A stretch of DNA of 64,000 nucleotides from Candidatus Rifleibacteriota bacterium (GCA_015232575.1 JADFZL010000013.1:1-64000), one strand, 5' to 3'; positions 26,520 through 35,396 are shown, counted from the first letter of the stretch. The notes: generated by a model from the letters alone, not told the origin. Made by a program: numbers and translations.

Positions 26520-27278
26520 GTGGAATACAAGGCCTACGGTAAGACTGATGTTGGTAAAGTTCGTTCAAATAACGAAGATGCAATATTTGTAACCGAAAAA
26601 GAGGGAGTTTTTCTGGTCTCCGATGGGATGGGCGGACACAAGGCCGGTGAAATTGCTTCCGAAATGTCGCGGGACATAATTTCTGCTGCCTTGCTTGAGA
26701 TAAAAACCTCACAAAATCTCGAAAATTCGATTCGCGAAGCGTTCCTGAAAGCAAATCAACAAGTTCGGGACAAGTCCACAGAAAGCAAAGATTTTCAGGG
26801 AATGGGTTGTACATGTATTACTCTCATGTTGCGCGAACAGAATTTCTTTCTTGCCCATGTAGGCGACAGCAGAGTTTACCTCTTCAGAAGAGGCGAATTA
26901 AAGCAAATGACACGCGATCACTCTTATGTTGAAGAACTTTTCATTCGTGGCCTGATAAGTGAAGAAGAAAAAAAAGATCATCCGTATAAAAATCAGATTA
27001 CCCGGTATATTGGATGCTCCCAAAAGCTTGAAGTTGACATCACATCTGGCCCTGTATGGAATGGCGATGTATTCCTCATGTGTACCGATGGCCTCAGTGA
27101 AATGGTTCCGCAAAACACAATAAAAGAAATTTTTTTAAAGAGCAATGATGTAAAAACAACTGTAGAAACTCTTGTTGACGAAGCTCTGAAAAATGGTGGA
27201 AAAGACAATGTTTCTGCCGTTGCCGTTCAGATTACTTCAAAAAAGACAAGTTTTTTCAAAAAGTACCTCGGCTGGTAG
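26520..27278 (+). CDS. prpC: PP2C-type Ser/Thr phosphatase (PrpC/Stp-like)
   Basis: 252 aa from the GTG at 26520, which follows AGGAGG. An open frame runs further upstream but overlaps the kinase gene. All PP2C motifs are present: RSNNEDA, SDGMGGHKAGEIAS, AHVGDSRVY, CTDGLSEMV and KDNVSAV. It should be a soluble manganese- or magnesium-dependent enzyme that removes phosphate from targets of the adjacent kinase and from the kinase itself. It lies 13 bases after the kinase and 9 before yicC. Confidence 0.93.
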   Translation: MEYKAYGKTDVGKVRSNNEDAIFVTEKEGVFLVSDGMGGHKAGEIASEMSRDIISAALLEIKTSQNLENSIREAFLKANQQVRDKSTESKDFQGMGCTCITLMLREQNFFLAHVGDSRVYLFRRGELKQMTRDHSYVEELFIRGLISEEEKKDHPYKNQITRYIGCSQKLEVDITSGPVWNGDVFLMCTDGLSEMVPQNTIKEIFLKSNDVKTTVETLVDEALKNGGKDNVSAVAVQITSKKTSFFKKYLGW

Positions 27279-27287
27279 AAGGATATT

Positions 27288-28163
27288 ATGTTAAAAAGTC
27301 TCACAGGATTTGGGAAAAGCGAGTCCGTTGACGAAAAAGGACGTATTTTTGTCGAACTGAAGTCGGTTAACAATCGCTTCCTTCAAATAGATTTGCGCAC
27401 GTCTGGCTCTTATTCCTGGCTGGAAAATTATATCAGGCCTGTTGTTTCCGAAAAGATAACACGCGGTAAAGTACACATAGTCGTTGATATTGCCGACAAT
27501 GAGCCATCTTCCGGTTTTTCAATTGATCGTCAGATCATTGGACGCCTGATTGATGTCGCAGCAGAAATTGAAAAGGAAAAGGGAATCAAGCTTCCAGTCA
27601 GTCTGGACGGTATTCTTTCTATTCCCGGAGTTATCAGAAACAGCTCAGAAAGTATCGACGAAGAAGCTTCCTGGCAGCGCATCAGACCAGTTGTGGAAAG
27701 TGCAGTTGAAAGTCTTGTTCAATCAAGATCAAGGGAAGGTGGCAATCTTGCCGAAGATCTTCACAAACGTCGAGACAGACTTGTTTATCTTGTAGATTCA
27801 ATCGAAAAACAGTTTCCTGTTTTCCACGATACCTTCAAGCGGAAATTTTCTGCGAAGATTCGTGATCTTTTGCAGGAAACCCCTCTGGACGAAACCCGAA
27901 TGGCAACAGAGATTGCACTTTTCACTGACAAAAGTGATATTTCTGAAGAAATTACAAGACTGAAAAGTCACCTTAATGAATTAGATCTTGTACTTTGCAG
28001 AAGTGATTCAATTGGAAGAAGACTTGATTTTCTGATTCAGGAAATTAACCGGGAAGCCAATACAATAAACAGCAAAGCAAGCGATTTATCAATAATAAAT
28101 GATGTTATGGAAATTAAATGTGAACTTGAAAAAATAAGGGAACAGGCGCAGAATATAGAATGA
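27288..28163 (+). CDS. yicC: YicC family endoribonuclease
   Basis: A 291-aa protein of normal family length. N-terminal MLKSLTGFGKSE and VELKSVNNRFLQIDLR are diagnostic, as is the C-terminal DFLIQEINREANTINSKASD with its conserved Glu/Asn stretch. Studied YicC proteins are RNases that act on small RNAs and mRNA. It has an AAGGAT ribosome site, follows prpC by nine bases and overlaps remA by four (ATGA). This is the usual start of the yicC-remA-gmk-rpoZ cluster. Confidence 0.95.
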   Translation: MLKSLTGFGKSESVDEKGRIFVELKSVNNRFLQIDLRTSGSYSWLENYIRPVVSEKITRGKVHIVVDIADNEPSSGFSIDRQIIGRLIDVAAEIEKEKGIKLPVSLDGILSIPGVIRNSSESIDEEASWQRIRPVVESAVESLVQSRSREGGNLAEDLHKRRDRLVYLVDSIEKQFPVFHDTFKRKFSAKIRDLLQETPLDETRMATEIALFTDKSDISEEITRLKSHLNELDLVLCRSDSIGRRLDFLIQEINREANTINSKASDLSIINDVMEIKCELEKIREQAQNIE

Positions 28164-28498
28164 ATAAGGTAAAAGCCCGAAGAAGACTTCGCCTGCTTAA
28201 TGTAGGCTTTGGAAATTTTGTACTTGTCAGTCGGATTGTCGCAATTGTTGGCCCGGGATCAGCCCCTATGAAAAGAATGAAAGAGGAGGCCAAGGAAAAA
28301 GGCAAACTTGTTGATGCTACAAATGGCAGAAAAACAAGAGCAATAATTGTAACTGACTCCGAACATATTGTTCTGTCAGCTATCAATCCGGCGACAGCTG
28401 CCATGCGTCTTCTTGGTAAGAAGGTGGAATTAAGCGAAGACGTAATGGAAACCGATAACGATGTTGATTTGAAAAATTCAGTGGAGGTAATAGAATAA
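28160..28498 (+). CDS. remA: RemA family (DUF370) DNA-binding regulator
   Basis: A 112-aa protein. Core pattern: LLNVGFGNFVLVSRIVAIV, SAPMKRMKEEAKEKGKLVDAT, GRKTRAIIVTDSEHIVLSAI. In Bacillus subtilis, RemA activates biofilm matrix and osmoprotection genes. In diderms the role of this family is not established. It has about 15 extra residues at the N-terminus and an acidic tail of about 20 residues compared with short family members. It overlaps yicC (ATGA) and rpoZ (TAATG). Confidence 0.92.
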   Translation: MNKVKARRRLRLLNVGFGNFVLVSRIVAIVGPGSAPMKRMKEEAKEKGKLVDATNGRKTRAIIVTDSEHIVLSAINPATAAMRLLGKKVELSEDVMETDNDVDLKNSVEVIE

Positions 28499-28710
28499 TG
28501 AAATTTCGCTCACGAACAGATGTTCTGGACAGAATCCCAAACAAATTTGACGCAGTACTTGCCGTTTCACAGCGTGTGAAAATGCTGGTTGACGGAAAAA
28601 GAAGACTCATTGAAGAAAACGATGAGAATTTCATTAAGATAGCAATGGAAGAAATTTCCAGAGGAGCACTTGAAGTTGCGATCACAGAACCGGAAAAGCA
28701 ACCAGTTTAA
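28498..28710 (+). CDS. rpoZ: RNA polymerase omega subunit
   Basis: A 70-aa protein matching omega: SRTDVLDRIPNKFDAVLAVSQRVKMLV at the start, then an IAMEEISRGAL helix. It helps fold beta-prime. It overlaps remA by one base. The gene gmk, which usually sits between remA and rpoZ, is absent. The 3' end overlaps the start of a CoaBC-like ORF. Confidence 0.9.
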   Translation: MKFRSRTDVLDRIPNKFDAVLAVSQRVKMLVDGKRRLIEENDENFIKIAMEEISRGALEVAITEPEKQPV

Positions 28711-29629
28711 AAAAAAATCAATCCTGCTTTCCATCGGACCCGGCGCTGATGCTATTTATGCCCCATTTATAATTCATTCGCTGCAGCAGGCCGGGTTCGC
28801 TGTTTCTATTGCATTTTTTCCCGAAACAGAAAAATGGATTAATCTGGCAGCATTGAAAGAATTGTCAGGAAATGAAGTCAGTATCAATATTTCTGATTTT
28901 TCCTTTTCGATCGTTCTCAGCCCGCCTTTGAACCTTCTGAGAGATTTTCACTATTTCTGCCCTGCTGATGAAACGATGAACTTTCTTTTAAAGAAGAGCA
29001 CTCAGGTTCTTTTTCTTGTACGCTCAAAAACTGCCACCCTGGAGGCGCTTGGCGGATCACAACCATCACAGATATGGGACATCAGGGAACTTCCGACCAA
29101 TCCATTCAATGCCCTTGATTTATGGGAAAAATCTTTCTCCGAAATTATCAGTTATTTTTCTACAAAAAGTCTTTTCAGGAGCGCCACTTTCGTTCAATGC
29201 GAGAATCCCGAAGACAACAGCAACCAGAGCTTTTTAATAAATCTGAAAAAATCCGGACTTAATCCGGTTTTCTATAAAGAAGATTCTTCAGTCCTGTCGG
29301 TTATTTCCCCTGGACAGAAAAATATTTTCATAAACCTTAATCAATCTAATTTTGGAAATAGCACATACAACCAGGAAATTATCAACTCATGTTCTATTAT
29401 TCTTCAGAGAGTACAATCTGAAAAACTGGACATAATTGATGCCCCGTCAAAACCAGTAATTTATTTTTCCACCGAGTCAGACGGTGAAATTCGCCTACTT
29501 GATGGAAAAAGCAAAAGAATATTCCCGAATTTGACTGACAGAACTGCTGAATCAAGGCTGAGTCAGTATCTGATTGACAGGGCAGATGAAATCAACGTCC
29601 AGTCGCCTTCTTCCAGGGCAACTCCTTGA
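28676..29629 (+). CDS. degenerate CoaBC (Dfp)-like flavoprotein
   Basis: About 317 aa from the TTG at 28676, nine bases after GAGGAG inside rpoZ; a TTG at 28670 is the alternative. It sits where coaBC normally follows rpoZ. The first 60 residues track the CoaC nucleotide fold (KKSILLSIGPGADAIY, SLQQAGFAVSIAF). The end tracks CoaB (KLDIIDAP, VIYFSTESDGEIRLL). CoaC's His-containing active region and most of CoaB's core are missing or unrecognisable, and it is about 80 residues short. I infer a diverged, possibly inactive relative; whether it still makes 4-phosphopantetheine is doubtful. The 3' end overlaps the converging gene by 38 bases. Confidence 0.6.
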   Translation: MRSQNRKSNQFKKKSILLSIGPGADAIYAPFIIHSLQQAGFAVSIAFFPETEKWINLAALKELSGNEVSINISDFSFSIVLSPPLNLLRDFHYFCPADETMNFLLKKSTQVLFLVRSKTATLEALGGSQPSQIWDIRELPTNPFNALDLWEKSFSEIISYFSTKSLFRSATFVQCENPEDNSNQSFLINLKKSGLNPVFYKEDSSVLSVISPGQKNIFINLNQSNFGNSTYNQEIINSCSIILQRVQSEKLDIIDAPSKPVIYFSTESDGEIRLLDGKSKRIFPNLTDRTAESRLSQYLIDRADEINVQSPSSRATP

Positions 29630-30632
29630 AATTTTTCCTGTATGGGGAAGAAGGAGAAATAATTCCCCGGCCAAGTTGCGGATCTATTACGATCTCGACA
29701 TCCTCGGCACGATAAGGCGCAGGGCGTGATCTTCCGCCAAGACCAGGCTGATCTGCCATAATAAGTTTTCCCCAGTATTTTTTCGGCATATCATCTGTTG
29801 AAGCCATTACGGAAAAAGCTTTCGTCGGGTGAGGAAATGTTCCGTTGAAACGCCTGAACTCAACTTCCAGCTTTCCGGATTCAGTAAGCTTCTGAAGTTT
29901 ATTGTACATATCAGAATAATAGACAAATCTCCAGGCATATTCGTCATAAGAATCTGTTTTTTCGAAATACAGTCCCTTATCGACAAATACAGCAGCATGC
30001 ATCAAGCTTCGGTATTCTTCGTTTATCCGATCGAAAAACATTACCGCATCGCCCGGCTGGAGCGAGTCTGGGGTAATCACTTTTCCGTATTCCGCCTGAC
30101 AGATCTTTTCGTTGAAAGCATACTCACCTTCCCAGAAAAGACAGAAAGTACCTTTGTCCTTTGGGCTTTTGAATCGTTTAGCTCTGACAAGCTCCCAGAC
30201 TGTGGAATAACAATTCGACTGAGTACAAATGGTTGAGTCAAGATTAAATTCTTCAGCTTGTTCCTTCAACGACTTGTAGCCTTCTTCAATAATCGGCGGA
30301 AATCTGAATCCAATCAGAGCCTGAACCAGCGGTGGCTGAAAGTCAGACAACTCATAGCGTGCGCTGCTTGAATATGGAACGAATCCAGTTCCGCCATAAG
30401 CTTTGGTCAGAGCATCAAACTGCACTTTAGTCATCGGAGAAAAGCGGATTTCCAGAGCATAGGCATCTGCCGGATTTGAAGGTCCACTGAATTCGAGCTT
30501 TTTAACAGTGAAATTTACTCCGAGCTTTTTTGCCTGCGAAAGTTCGAATGCTCCAGGGTCAGTAGCAGCATAAGAGGAACCGGCGAAAAACAGCATCAAT
30601 GCTAAAATCACAAGAGACTTTTTTAAATTCAT
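29592..30632 (-). CDS. secreted NlpC/P60-like cysteine peptidase-fold protein
   Basis: 346 aa from the ATG at 30632, which follows GGAGG; the open frame continues upstream only through repeat DNA. A signal peptide (about 5-22, ending SYAAT) is clear. The second half has an NlpC/P60-type layout: Cys141 in SNCYSTVWELV, PGDAVMFF, His212 in LMHAAVFV, then LYFEKTD. I infer a peptidoglycan or amide hydrolase, or an inactive relative, outside the cytoplasm. The following gene upstream on the same strand is a second protein of the same design. Assignment rests on the Cys/His spacing and the PGD motif. Confidence 0.62.
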   Translation of the reverse strand: MNLKKSLVILALMLFFAGSSYAATDPGAFELSQAKKLGVNFTVKKLEFSGPSNPADAYALEIRFSPMTKVQFDALTKAYGGTGFVPYSSSARYELSDFQPPLVQALIGFRFPPIIEEGYKSLKEQAEEFNLDSTICTQSNCYSTVWELVRAKRFKSPKDKGTFCLFWEGEYAFNEKICQAEYGKVITPDSLQPGDAVMFFDRINEEYRSLMHAAVFVDKGLYFEKTDSYDEYAWRFVYYSDMYNKLQKLTESGKLEVEFRRFNGTFPHPTKAFSVMASTDDMPKKYWGKLIMADQPGLGGRSRPAPYRAEDVEIVIDPQLGRGIISPSSPYRKNFKELPWKKATGR

Positions 30633-30652
30633 ATTTTCCTCCAAATACTTTT

Positions 30653-30965
30653 TAGAGAGGGGGCACGCGCCCCCTCTCGCCGGTCGAACAAGTTCGACCG
30701 TCTCACTCCCCGCGTTCGAGCACTTTGTGCTCTCATTTGTTTGGAGAACAACCAACATATACACTAGAATGAACTCAACCGACTTATTCCCTGCTCTCTC
30801 ATTTGCCTTGAGAACACCCAAATTAACACTATCGAACAAACTAGACCCGACTTATTCCCAGCTCCCTCATCTGCCCGGAGAACGCCTAACTTATGCAACT
30901 TCGAACAAGTTCGGACGCTGTGTCACCATCAACATAGCACTTTGTGCTCCATTTGATTGGGGCGT
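30653..30965 (+). repeat. hairpin-head repeat, copy 2, with degenerate 67-bp array
   Basis: The head matches copy 1 almost base for base: GAGAGGGGGC/GCCCCCTCTC (30655-30678), CGGTCGAAC/GTTCGACCG (30681-30700) and GAGCAC/GTGCTC (30718-30732). It continues into a degenerate tandem array whose units begin with CTCATTTG-like sequence at 30732, 30798 and 30866 (periods 66-68). Near 30900-30950 a second TCGAAC/GTTCG core and GCACTTTGTGC recur. This fills the 354-base gap between two NlpC/P60-like genes. Confidence 0.85.
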
Positions 30966-30986
30966 ATACATTCTAAAACGGCATTA

Positions 30987-32252
30987 TTATGATCGAATGA
31001 TTGTCAGGAGCGACTTGCCTTTAAGTTCACCCTCAATTGCTTTGATATCTGAGCAAATTTTTTTAAGAGTTTCTTCGTTTGTCTGAAGACCATAATATTC
31101 TCTTATGGTCCGTATCATTTCAAAAGCATAATCATTTTCAAAAAACCATATTTCTTTTATTATTTTTTTACTCGCATAGGGTGTTGAAAAATAGCCATCT
31201 TCAATCGAAATGAAAATCTGATCACGAACACTGGAAAGTTCGGACATAAGGCGTCTGCCATCATCATCAGTCTTAAGCTGCCCATCAAGAGCTCTGACAA
31301 GTTCCTCGGACAAAACTTCGCTCCAATAACCCAATATTTTACCAAGATCCCATTTGGGAGCAGTTATCATTGCAGTTTTTTTCATAAGATTGACAATACG
31401 AAATTCCGAACGCTTTTCGATTGACGCTTTCCAGTCATCAAGATTGGTTTTATTGCGACGGAAAACCTGAATTTTCGAAATCTTCTTGTCTCCCGGTATT
31501 GAATAAGGACCTTCATAATGCGGTCCAGGAGCCCATTCACCCGGATCTGGTTTAAACACCTCTAGTTTCCTGGGCATTCGCTGGTAAAATTCCTTGTGAA
31601 GATCTTTCTTATGAAAAACTCTGTCTCCGCCAAGATAAACAGCACCATGGTCTGAAGAATTGTACAACAGAACATCTCCGGGCTCCGGTGAATCAGTCTG
31701 GATCTCATGATAAAGCATTGTCATACGTGCTTTGAACTCATCAAAAGAGACATGTCTGATTTCATCATCTGCAATGCCATCCGTTGCTGAAAGTGCTGTG
31801 TAAAAACAATTTGGACCACCGAAATCAAATTTCCGGTTAAAACGGTTCCGAATTTTTTCTGGGAGAAATGCATTAATACAAAGCATTTGCCTATCAGGAA
31901 AATTGGCAATTAAATCCTCTTCAAATTTATTTTCTGCAATCAAAGGTTCCGTTTTAACAATTCCAGACGTCTTGCACCCAAGAGCTAATTTCAAGTAAGA
32001 AGTCACATCAGATAGATTTTCATCGGATGAAAGTGCCAGAAGAATCTTTTTACTCTTCCCACATTCGGGAAAGATCACCTGCAAATCTCCGATGTTTGCA
32101 AGGAAGAAACCCTTGACAACCGTATCTGCAGGTAAAGCAGAACGAAGAGATTTTGCCTGAAGGAAATCAGATCCATTGAAAACAAATGTCAAAAGAATCG
32201 CAATAATCAGCGAAACAAAGCTCTTTTTAACCCTATGAAGATCTATTTTCAT
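30987..32252 (-). CDS. secreted NlpC/P60-like cysteine peptidase-fold protein, paralogue
   Basis: 421 aa from the ATG at 32252; a TTG 18 bases upstream is possible. Signal peptide about 10-33. The central domain has GGPNCFYTAL (Cys149), PGDVLLYNSSDHGAVYLGG (His202) and a further His at 214, the same Cys/PGD/His order as the adjacent gene, but the flanking regions differ. The last 150 residues are helical and unique. Probably an envelope hydrolase. It and its neighbour are likely old duplicates separated by repeat DNA. Confidence 0.6.
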   Translation of the reverse strand: MKIDLHRVKKSFVSLIIAILLTFVFNGSDFLQAKSLRSALPADTVVKGFFLANIGDLQVIFPECGKSKKILLALSSDENLSDVTSYLKLALGCKTSGIVKTEPLIAENKFEEDLIANFPDRQMLCINAFLPEKIRNRFNRKFDFGGPNCFYTALSATDGIADDEIRHVSFDEFKARMTMLYHEIQTDSPEPGDVLLYNSSDHGAVYLGGDRVFHKKDLHKEFYQRMPRKLEVFKPDPGEWAPGPHYEGPYSIPGDKKISKIQVFRRNKTNLDDWKASIEKRSEFRIVNLMKKTAMITAPKWDLGKILGYWSEVLSEELVRALDGQLKTDDDGRRLMSELSSVRDQIFISIEDGYFSTPYASKKIIKEIWFFENDYAFEMIRTIREYYGLQTNEETLKKICSDIKAIEGELKGKSLLTIIRS

Positions 32253-32369
32253 TCTTTTTCGACCCTTCAAATTGCCTGCTTTCAGTTCAATACCTTTTTA
32301 TTATACTGAAAAATCTCAATAAATCAAAGTGTTTCACTTCAAAAAACCAACTTGAATTTTCAGCGCATG

Positions 32370-32885
32370 CTATTTTTTTTCATCCGAAATTTTTCTGTGA
32401 ATCAGGTAAACATCAAGAAAAGAGTACAAATATGTCCAGAAAGAAATGGTTCCCCAAAAGTTGTTTTCAAGTCTTGTAAGATTTTCTTCCATTCCTTTGG
32501 TACTATGTTCTTTCATCGCTTCGACAATTTCCTGGTTTATTACCGCCACATAATCCATTGCACAAAAACATACACAGACTGTGACAACGCCAAAGATAAT
32601 TGCACCACGTTTTTTTTCACCAAGCCGCCAACTTCCAAGGCCCGGGCAGAAAAGATTCGCAAGCATTGCCTGCCCCAAGCCGACACCGTCATCTTTTTTC
32701 GCTGAGGCAGCATGAAAAGCAGCAACTACCGCATCAGCTGAAATTCTTTTTCCATCTGAATCAATCAGTTTTGTTCTGCAGAACCGACAAATAACAGCAT
32801 CAGCCTGAATGATTTCAGCACAAAGCGGACATTTAATTTTTCCATTCAAAACACTGCTTTTTTCCATTATTAAACTATAATGCAT
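32370..32885 (-). CDS. zinc-ribbon membrane protein
   Basis: A 171-aa protein. An N-terminal zinc ribbon CPLCAEIIQADAVICRFC (C-x2-C then C-x2-C) is followed by a linker and about three hydrophobic segments (about 75-92, 97-118 and 145-163), with LFCPGLGSWRLGEKKRGAIIFG resembling TM2-domain-type proteins. The start is uncertain: an ATG at 32867 gives 165 aa, and neither start has a clear ribosome site. Function unknown. Confidence 0.65.
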   Translation of the reverse strand: MHYSLIMEKSSVLNGKIKCPLCAEIIQADAVICRFCRTKLIDSDGKRISADAVVAAFHAASAKKDDGVGLGQAMLANLFCPGLGSWRLGEKKRGAIIFGVVTVCVCFCAMDYVAVINQEIVEAMKEHSTKGMEENLTRLENNFWGTISFWTYLYSFLDVYLIHRKISDEKK

Positions 32886-33131
32886 TTAAGTTAAATAGTG
32901 CAAGCTAATTGCATAGTACAAAGATGAAATTTTACCACAGATTTAACAGCCATTTTTCTACTTTTCAGATTTTTTCCTCGCAAAAAGTGCTCAGATGGTT
33001 ATCAGCCAGGACTCAGAAAAAATTGTTTATCAGCAACCATATTTTTAAATATTTTTGTAACCTTTTTATACCGAAGAACCATATAGCAATGATCAAAATT
33101 ATTATACATCACTTAATTTCAAGGAGCGAAT

Positions 33132-33821
33132 ATGTTCAGAAGTATCTTTAAACAACGTTTTTGTTCTACTGTACCATTATTAATGGTAGTTTTTCTTTTT
33201 GCTTTGCTTTCGATCGGGGCGGCTTCAGCCGAGGAAATGATTTCTCAGGAATTTAGTCATAGTCTATTAGTTAATCAGCCCTCTCAATCCTGGGAACACC
33301 GCATTGATTTGCCTCTTCAGACTGAAGGGCAATTCAAAATTTTCATAAAACGCAAACTTTCCCTTGATGGAAGGCTGGTCATCGAACGCGAAGAATTAAC
33401 CCCAACCTATTATTACGTAAAAGTTCGCCTGCCGAAATATATTGGCGAATTCGCTGGCGGCAAGTTGACAGTAAAACTTTTTATGGATAAATCACCTCTC
33501 AATACACCTCCTCTTGATGCTCCGGAAAACTTGAAGTTGATGGAAGGCAGTGCAGCGCGGCATCCGGATTTCATCTGGAAAGGTGCGAAAAAATATTCAG
33601 CAATAACTCTTTACGACGTAGATACAAATCAAACAATCTGGGAAAGAATTATACTTGGCTACGAAGGAGCCGGTTTTGACGAACCGACTTATCTTGATCT
33701 TCACCATTACCGATGGGCAGTCAAACAGAGCGATGAAACCGGCCGATGGTCGAATGAAGCTCAAGCCGGATTTAGAATCGAAGAGCAATCAGACGGTTCG
33801 GTTATCGCTATTCCCGAATAA
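33132..33821 (+). CDS. secreted protein of unknown function, beta-rich
   Basis: A 229-aa protein with a signal peptide (about 12-33, ending GAASAEE) behind AAGGAG. The remainder has alternating beta-type sequence, and residues 130-225 resemble a fibronectin III-like fold (PDFIWKGAKKYSAITLYDV, YRWAVKQSD). Probably an envelope or surface protein. It ends at a strong terminator. I recognise no specific family. Confidence 0.65.
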   Translation: MFRSIFKQRFCSTVPLLMVVFLFALLSIGAASAEEMISQEFSHSLLVNQPSQSWEHRIDLPLQTEGQFKIFIKRKLSLDGRLVIEREELTPTYYYVKVRLPKYIGEFAGGKLTVKLFMDKSPLNTPPLDAPENLKLMEGSAARHPDFIWKGAKKYSAITLYDVDTNQTIWERIILGYEGAGFDEPTYLDLHHYRWAVKQSDETGRWSNEAQAGFRIEEQSDGSVIAIPE

Positions 33822-33842
33822 ACCATATTTCTTCCATCTTTT

Positions 33843-33895
33843 AGCCACTCTTGAACATGGCATAATTATTCCCCATGTCATTGAGTGGCTTTTTT
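33843..33895 (+). terminator. rho-independent terminator
   Basis: AGCCACTC (33843-33850) pairs with GAGTGGCT (33883-33890); an inner ACATGG/CCATGT stem extends the hairpin, and a run of T follows. It lies 21 bases after the stop of the secreted beta-rich protein gene. Confidence 0.85.
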
Positions 33896-33982
33896 ACTAT
33901 TTTCTTTTTAAGCCTTTGACGAATCATCAGAAATCAATTAAACTTAATAGTGAATTCGTCTGATCTCTTTTCTGGAGGGGAT

Positions 33983-35224
33983 ATGAAAAAAAGTCAGCTT
34001 TTCGCGGTATTTGCTTTCAGTTTGCTCTTGTCGACAGCATTTTCAGCGCCATACGAAGGAACTTCCATTCCCAGCGGTGTAACTCTGGGTAAAAGCAATT
34101 CGGCCAGCATTAATGAAACTGCAATCCAGCAACAGAAGTATGAGCGCGAGGCGCCTCCGGTTCGGGATATCAGCATCAGGGAATGGATCAGAATAGCCAA
34201 TGGAGAGCATTATCAACAAAAAAAGCTTTTGCGAATTGATACACAGGCAGACGCTTATCTAATACGTAAATTAGATCAGATGCCCTGGCGACTGATCGAA
34301 ACTCTTCTCAAGGGCAATTATCCACAGAAGGAAAAAGAGAATAAACAAAGTCTGAATGCTCTGGAAGCCCAACAGATTAAAGAAGCCATTGCTCCCGGAC
34401 TTTCTGCCGGAACCTCGACCTCAAGTCAGTCCAACAATAAACCTTCAGACAAACCTCGCTTCACCATTGGAAAAACCCATTCGATAAACGTCGAACGTCT
34501 ATGTAATAAAATTCGCCAGATAATGCAAAGCTTTCCTTATACACCGGTTATAACTATGGAACATGACTGGTCATCTGAAACTCATAGATACCTAATTTAT
34601 GGTTTCTGGCATAGATTCGCTTCGTTTTTGACTGGCCAGCAGAAAGAAATGCCGATGCCCCTCTTCTGCAGATCAAAACTGTTTCTGCTTCTCGGCTGCG
34701 GATGGACCTCCAGATATGCTTTCACCGGCTATGAAAATATGCTTGTAAAATATATCATGTCACGTCCAGACAGAAGTGTTCAACTGCACGATGTTTTCAG
34801 AGAAGCTTACCGACTGACACTTGGCGACGTCTATCTCACAATGCTCACAGCAGAGAACGTTCTAGCGGGAAATCCCTATCGTCCCGACAGAGATAAAGAC
34901 CCGCTCCAGAAGAAGTTGCAGTATATTCGAAATGATTCTGCACCGCTTGGTGACAACTACGGAGCCTGGTATCATTTCTACGGAATCGCTCTTTATGGTA
35001 TGGTCCGTACCCCATTTGTTGCAGCAGCAGTTGGTGAAATTGAAAGTCTGGGCTCTATTTTTCTGGAAGGTTTTGACAAACAGGAAGACTATATAAACAG
35101 ACTGGGAGCGATATTCGGTAGAAAACTCAATAGACTTGTAGAAAGCGGAGACTGGCAGAAACCACTTACATCGGCTGACCGCACCGATTACATGACTCTG
35201 GTTCCAGTTCCTGAAAAAAACTGA
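33983..35224 (+). CDS. secreted protein of unknown function
   Basis: 413 aa from the ATG behind GGAGGGG; an earlier in-frame start at 33950 lacks a ribosome site. Signal peptide about 4-20 ending AFSAPYEG. The mature part has a low-complexity stretch rich in Ser/Asn (about 140-165), then a mixed helical domain with many aromatic residues (GFWHRFASFLTGQQ, NYGAWYHFYGIALYGMV). No family recognised. It is a single-gene unit between a terminator and a dispersed repeat. Confidence 0.6.
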   Translation: MKKSQLFAVFAFSLLLSTAFSAPYEGTSIPSGVTLGKSNSASINETAIQQQKYEREAPPVRDISIREWIRIANGEHYQQKKLLRIDTQADAYLIRKLDQMPWRLIETLLKGNYPQKEKENKQSLNALEAQQIKEAIAPGLSAGTSTSSQSNNKPSDKPRFTIGKTHSINVERLCNKIRQIMQSFPYTPVITMEHDWSSETHRYLIYGFWHRFASFLTGQQKEMPMPLFCRSKLFLLLGCGWTSRYAFTGYENMLVKYIMSRPDRSVQLHDVFREAYRLTLGDVYLTMLTAENVLAGNPYRPDRDKDPLQKKLQYIRNDSAPLGDNYGAWYHFYGIALYGMVRTPFVAAAVGEIESLGSIFLEGFDKQEDYINRLGAIFGRKLNRLVESGDWQKPLTSADRTDYMTLVPVPEKN

Positions 35225-35286
35225 TTTCGCTTAATTCTGCCTGTTTTTGCTATACTTCATTTTGAATTTTGATTTTGGGTAATGCG

Positions 35287-35396
35287 AGCGTTTAACTGAT
35301 AAACACAAAGAAACTGATTTTTAACCACGGAATACACGGAATAACACGAATTTTTATAAGGGAAAAATAAACTCATTGTGCATAATCAGTTAACAT
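35287..35396 (+). repeat. AACCACGGAA dispersed repeat, copy A1
   Basis: About 110 bases containing GCGTTTAACTGA, AAACTGATTTTTAACCACGG, AATACACGGAATAACACG and TTGTGCATAATCAGT. The same block occurs inverted at 54727-54834 with only scattered differences. It lies 36 bases before priA. Related cores are at 57620 and 63802. Confidence 0.85.

Noticed and set aside
30633..30839. N-terminal extension of the first NlpC/P60-like gene
   Set aside because: The extension reads through repeat DNA. A GGAGG-preceded ATG at 30632 opens directly into a good signal peptide.
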